Shown: positions 60,000 to 64,000 of the stretch, one piece after another
Layout of the letters: the number at the start of each line of letters is the position of its first letter
Numbering within the stretch: the first letter of the stretch is position 1
Assembly (NCBI GenBank): GCA_036365455.1
Contig: JAWQUS010000016.1
Location: 17,817,001-17,881,000, forward strand
Reading direction: 5' to 3'
Source of the DNA: Macrosoma leucophasiata
Lineage: Eukaryota; Arthropoda; Insecta; Lepidoptera; Hedylidae
DNA length: 64,000 bases
Translations under genes and position numbers: made by a program
Notes under the pieces: model-generated
Told to the model about the DNA's origin: nothing
Seen by the model: the letters and a program-made list of their open reading frames with translations, nothing else
Database searches by the model: none

Positions 60000-60155
60000 T
60001 AAAGTAATAAGTAAGTCCTCCAAGTCATCTCCACCAACCCGCATTGGAGCAGCGTGGTGGAGTAAGCTCCAGGCCTCCCCCCAAAAAAGGGGAGAGACTC
60101 GTGCCCAGCAGTGGGACGTATAATGGGTTGCCATTATTATTATTAATAAGTAAGT
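60000..60155 (+). repeat. LINE 3' end with (ATT)n tail
   Basis: The frame TNPHWSSVVE-stop-APGLPPKKG, then SCPAVGRIMGCHYYY and a stop, is a polyprotein C-terminus with one internal stop, ending in (ATT)n. It is homologous to 17895-17990. Confidence 0.6.
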
Positions 60156-60985
60156 ACCTACCTACAGTCTTTGTTGAATATTACTTTAATTTGTTACGCT
60201 TAGGTATGATTTATTTAAGACACACGGTAAAATGTGCTACATATTTAACCGTTTTAGAGTTCCGTAGGTAGGTTACCTCAAAAGATAAACGGAATCCTTG
60301 TAAGATCACTGGTGCGTCTGTATGTATGTCTGCCACACAGCCAATTTGCTCCAAAAGTAGGTAAGTACGTCCATAGCCGCGGACGGACGGACGTGGGCCA
60401 CGGAAGCCTAAAAACACTCGTTTTGTTAAACGGTATGCCTTTGTTCGCCTGTTCAGCTTTAATTGTCTTTTTGTTTGTAGGTAGGTACAACGCGTATTAT
60501 GCACCGCCTGAAGAACGCATTGCGCTTGCACTATCGTTTTAATATAAAAGTGCCTAACTAGGTAAAGGTATGTCGGTTTAAAAAAGTCAATTTTGCAAAA
60601 GATAATGTCCGGCTTTTAGGCCAAAAAGCTCGATCTGATTGAGCGTAAACTCAGGCTTTTAGCAGATGGCAATCCTATTCATATCGGAAGATGGCAATCC
60701 TATTTAAATCTGCCCTAACAAAATGTGAATCAGGCTTAAAAGTCACTGGCCACATTTCACGAGCTTCTCCTTCTTCTCAATGAAAATATCGTCTAATAAG
60801 TACCTAATTACAATTTACTCGATATCTCTTTAACGTTCTCTTAAAAGTTTCGTATGTGCATAAATTCTTAAAAATGCGTGTAACGGAATCATTATAATTT
60901 GGAAACATTTAGCTGACTCTCTCCGCGTCCGCAAAGGTGCAGCTAACCGGACGACTTAAACGAACCGAACTGAATTTTGAGTAGA
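60156..60985. other. Intergenic, no gene seen
   Basis: AT-rich with a CGGACGGACGGACG patch at about 60378. No gene is seen. Confidence 0.45.
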
Positions 60986-62066
60986 ATCTTTGAATGAAAC
61001 CGTAAAATGCGGATTAAGACCAATTAAGATGTTAATTACGGACATTACAGCAGAAAATATGTGTTCTGTAATAAATCAGAAATGTAGGTATTTCTTATTT
61101 CGTGAAACGTTCGTTTTCGTATAGGTATATAACTTAATTTACTTACTACTTATTGAGTTTTCTTACTTAAATACCTACTTAGTAGGTACCTACTTATAAT
61201 AGATTAGACTTTAAACTAAGGTAACCTGTCCTACTTTGTTTACGGTAAGTAGATACCTACCTATCTACGTTTTTAAGCCAGTGCCGATAATTTTTGAGAC
61301 CAAAAAAATTAGAACAGGCTGAAACCCATTGAAAGAGTATCAAAATATAATAAAATAATAAGGTAAAATAGGTACCTACCTAGTTTACGGATGATCGAAG
61401 GATAAAGTGATGATATTTAGGTATTAAATCAAAATAGGAAATAAGAGAAAAATAAATTTAACCAAAAGATTAGATAAATACATAAAAAAGTAAGTTTTCA
61501 CCTTTGAGGTTAATAATTAATATAGGTAGGTAATTATCTACATAAATAAAAGAATACATTAATTTTGGCGGGAACCTTGAAAGAGGCGTGTGGTGCTCTT
61601 ATTTTATTTCATTTTCTTGGTGTATTTTTGAGTTATATTAAATAAAGTTGGTGGCATTTTGTTTGATATAGGCTTATGACAGTGCCCGTGTGTAGTGAAA
61701 TAGAATAACAGTGCGAAAACACGGCTTTTCTGTTTGCCTCCAAAACTTCATTTTAAATGTTCTGGTAAAGTAGCCATCGCTATTATATTCGCCATGATAT
61801 TTCATATTCACAAGCAGCGTTAAAGTATGAGTCAGTCGGTCAATTATAAGTCAGTCAGTCAGAGTCACAGTCAGTAATTCGAGTACAGCGATGGCTCAGA
61901 ATACAGATACAGCAGAACACATATTTTCTGCTGTAACGTCCCTAATTAACATCTTAATTGGTCTTAATCCGCATTTTACGGTTTCATTCAAAGATGAAAT
62001 ATCATTTTACTTGACACTGGCAATATGCGTAATAGCGATGCCATTAAAGTAAAAAAAAAAAAAATA
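60986..62066. repeat. Rearranged inverted-repeat region with element F, copy 2
   Basis: Arms 60986-61068 and 61913-61995 are reverse complements over 83 bp with two mismatches and an 844-bp spacer. Inside, 61562-61790 is element F (reverse of 54310-54535), while 61797-61900 matches F in the forward sense, with (GTCA)n. 62014-62055 again matches 54150-54185 reversed. No coding frame is recognised. Confidence 0.6.
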
Positions 62067-62619
62067 CATGACGGATTCTACTGACGTCTATGTACACAAA
62101 AACTAGAGTTTCGTTTTGTTTTGCATCTGTGACCACAGAATCACTAGGTAGGTACATTTGTGACCGAAATAAGGTCATAAATGGTCATACACTTTACCAT
62201 CTAACTGGAGCACAATAGTGCTGAACACTACCTACCACCTGATGCCAGATGGATTAATTTTACGAGTAAAATGTGCATTAACACTTCCATACAACCGGCT
62301 AATTACTTACTACCTACAACACAACAGTCCACAACAACACGCTATGGTCGGTCTGGATAGCCATAAAAAGAAATCAACATTATATCTCTTTTCTAGCCTT
62401 GTTTGGGCAGATACTGACTCGTTGCACTTTTAACCATAAGTGCACCTGGAAACGCATTTTAATTAACCGCTAGGTACCTAACTATACCAACAAATTTATA
62501 AAATGAATAGTCCGAGTTAAGTTTGAGGTAAAAATAGGAGAGTATTTTTTACTGTTTTTACGGTATTATTCATGGCGAGTATTGCGACTCGTATTATTTA
62601 ATAAAAATATATTTGTTAT

Positions 62620-62713
62620 AGTTAAAGTTATTGTAACATTTCACATCCTTCTCTAACTTTAACATATTTCTTCAACTTAGAGAAGGATGTGAAATGTTAC
62701 AATAACTTTAACT
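62620..62713. repeat. Perfect 37-bp-arm hairpin
   Basis: Arms 62620-62656 and 62677-62713 are exact reverse complements over 37 bp (contain TGTAACATTTCACATCCTTC and its complement), with a 20-nt loop. Total length is 94 nt. No surrounding transposon end was recognised. Confidence 0.85.
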
Positions 62714-62734
62714 TTACAAAAATCGTGGTGCAAC

Positions 62735-62915
62735 CCGGACTTAGTGATGACTGCAGCTAAACAAAAACCACAGAACATAATGCGGACGCGTTGCCACCCC
62801 TGAGGTCTTGGGTTGTTATATCTCTGTGACTCTGTGACGATTTCATACTTCAAATAGGTACTTTAAATAATTTCAAATTGGTCTACCAGTGGCTCCGTCA
62901 CTGGTGCTCTACATA
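62735..62915 (-). repeat. S2 repeat, diverged, reverse
   Basis: GTGATGACTGCAGCTAAACA, then GCGTTGCCACCCCTGAGG, GTTATATCTCTGTGAC and GGCTCCGTCACTGG. Another scrap lies at 62190-62240. Confidence 0.5.
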
Positions 62916-63621
62916 CACGACCTATTTATACATTTTGCTCGTAGGGACCTGCGGACGACAACTCTTCCAGGAAAAAGTGGTACGAAGCTGATAAGATTTT
63001 GTCATATTCGAAAGTTAAACGAAAGCATTTGAGTTAGGCGGTCGGCCCCCTGTTGTTAAACACTTTTATTTACGAATGATTTTCAATTATTTTGATCAAA
63101 ATCGCTAAAGCCGTTTAATTTTTCATATTTATATATCCTACTTGCGTCATCTATTGACCACTTATGATAGTTAGTCAAGTTGAATCAACGCCATCTATCC
63201 TATATATTTATGATAAGTAGGATAGATGGCGTTGACTCAGTGCGAATTTTCAAATTATTTATTTTGTTTATATTTTTAACTTTTATAGGGATACAACTGT
63301 TTACGGAGTTATTTTAGATTTATATTTAATAATTTCTTTAAACTATCTATCTATCTATTTTTTTATACCATCTACTAAACTATTTTCAATTAATATTTTT
63401 ATCTGTTACTAGAGGCTACCAGAGATAAGGCATTCTATTCTGCAATGTTATTCCTCTAATTCCTCTTAACAGTGCCACCAACTTATCTCTGAAATGGCAA
63501 AAAAAAAGGAACTAAAGCCGCCATGTAGAAGTGTCATTGGATTCATGGGATTGTCAGCGTCTACTACTTTCGTGTGCTGTGTTTGTTTTATTGCTATATT
63601 TCTTGATTTTAACTATTGAAT
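62916..63621. other. Intergenic with a short hairpin
   Basis: 63185-63202 and 63218-63235 are a perfect 18-bp inverted pair (TCAACGCCATCTATCC core) with a 15-nt loop. No gene is seen. Confidence 0.55.
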
Positions 63622-63757
63622 ATGCCGAAAGCTATGAAAAGTGATGCCCGGAATATTATTCTAAAGGTTAAATCCTTTTTTGAAGAAGAATCTCGACAGC
63701 AGGCTGCCTTATAATTCCATTTAGTCAAATAAACAATCGAATTGCGGCAGCTACAGG
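63622..63757 (+). pseudogene. Possible first exon of a transposon-related gene, frameshifted
   Basis: ATG at 63622 reads MPKAMKSDARNIILKVKSFF then EEESRQQAAL and a stop. A +1 shift just before the stop continues IPFSQINNRIAAAT and meets a GT (ACAG|GTCAGTG) that could be a splice donor. This pattern resembles N-termini of a repeated, transposase-like insect protein family I cannot name with certainty. The next exon would lie beyond or near the window edge and was not found. Confidence 0.3.
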
Positions 63758-64000
63758 TCAGTGTTGCCAGTTCTTATCACACAAATTACCCAATTTTAAT
63801 AAGTCAGTTAAATTGATACAATATCTACGTACCTAAATTTAATTTACAGAATATTCTTTATATTTTTTATTTACGATAGCAGCTTTAGCTTGATTTTTAT
63901 TTGAACAACTTGAAGTAATCTGTATTTACGATTACGTTTTTAATTAAATGAGTAATAATAATAGTTTCTTTGTTTCTACCCTATCTTTGGAGTGAGCCAG

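Noticed and set aside
60312..60542. Open frames around a CGGACGG patch
   Set aside because: No motif or homologous pattern recognised. Repeat-like composition.

Overview
This window looks like nuclear DNA from a moth or butterfly (Lepidoptera). It is AT-rich and rich in TAGGTA/TACCTA tetranucleotides. It carries repeats familiar from lepidopteran genomes: termini with GCCCGCGACTTCGTC, (ACAG)n-tailed elements, LINE tails with CCCAGCAGTGGGACGT and tRNA-derived SINEs. The only conserved host gene I can support is a cytoplasmic actin on the minus strand (coding 7784-6535). It has one 119-bp coding intron, an inferred 5'UTR intron of about 930 bp, a TATA/initiator core near 8736-8766 and a perfect CArG box at 8844-8853. 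This is the layout of the silkworm A3-type actins. I see no bacterial-type operon, CRISPR array, rRNA or free-standing functional tRNA gene.

The rest is mobile DNA and its debris. Three copies of one mariner element (about 1,280 bp; 11624-12902, 27420-28699, 50419-51969) have D,D34D transposase frames broken by a few lesions each. Copies 2 and 3 share the same stop at codon 4. A nearly full-length two-ORF LINE lies at 36200-40860 (minus): ORF1 is open, and ORF2 has an intact RT but a deletion in its endonuclease. Truncated LINEs sit at 18755-20640, 23742-25395 and 42430-43860. Shorter LINE 3' ends are at 13505, 17895, 29100, 30555, 34510, 41298, 47049, 59555 and 60000.

Three SINE-like families recur and are named here S1, S2 and S3. 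S1 (about 310 bp, tRNA head, two copies with perfect target-site duplications) is at 15101, 23245, 32233 and 40888. S2 (about 280 bp, GGTGGTAGAGCTC end) is the commonest repeat. S3 has a short tRNA-like head and lies at 856, 3955, 14426 and 48421. A composite element, CE1 (2150, 11384, 20645, 44995), carries a variable number of roughly 125-bp tandem units and is the target of mariner copy 1. DNA elements include a 180-bp hAT-type MITE with an 8-bp duplication (16822-17001) and a 1.14-kb pogo-like element with a Pipsqueak-type HTH remnant (56029-57172). Large foldbacks lie at 46027-47036 and 55032-55319.

I did not find a convincing new biological system. The most interesting unexplained items are a perfect 37-bp-arm hairpin (62620-62713), the shared nonsense codon in two mariner copies, the long foldback at 46-47 kb, the rearranged inverted repeats at 61-62 kb, and several short perfect hairpins. 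All coordinates and identities were read by eye without alignment software. Family names rest on motif recognition.
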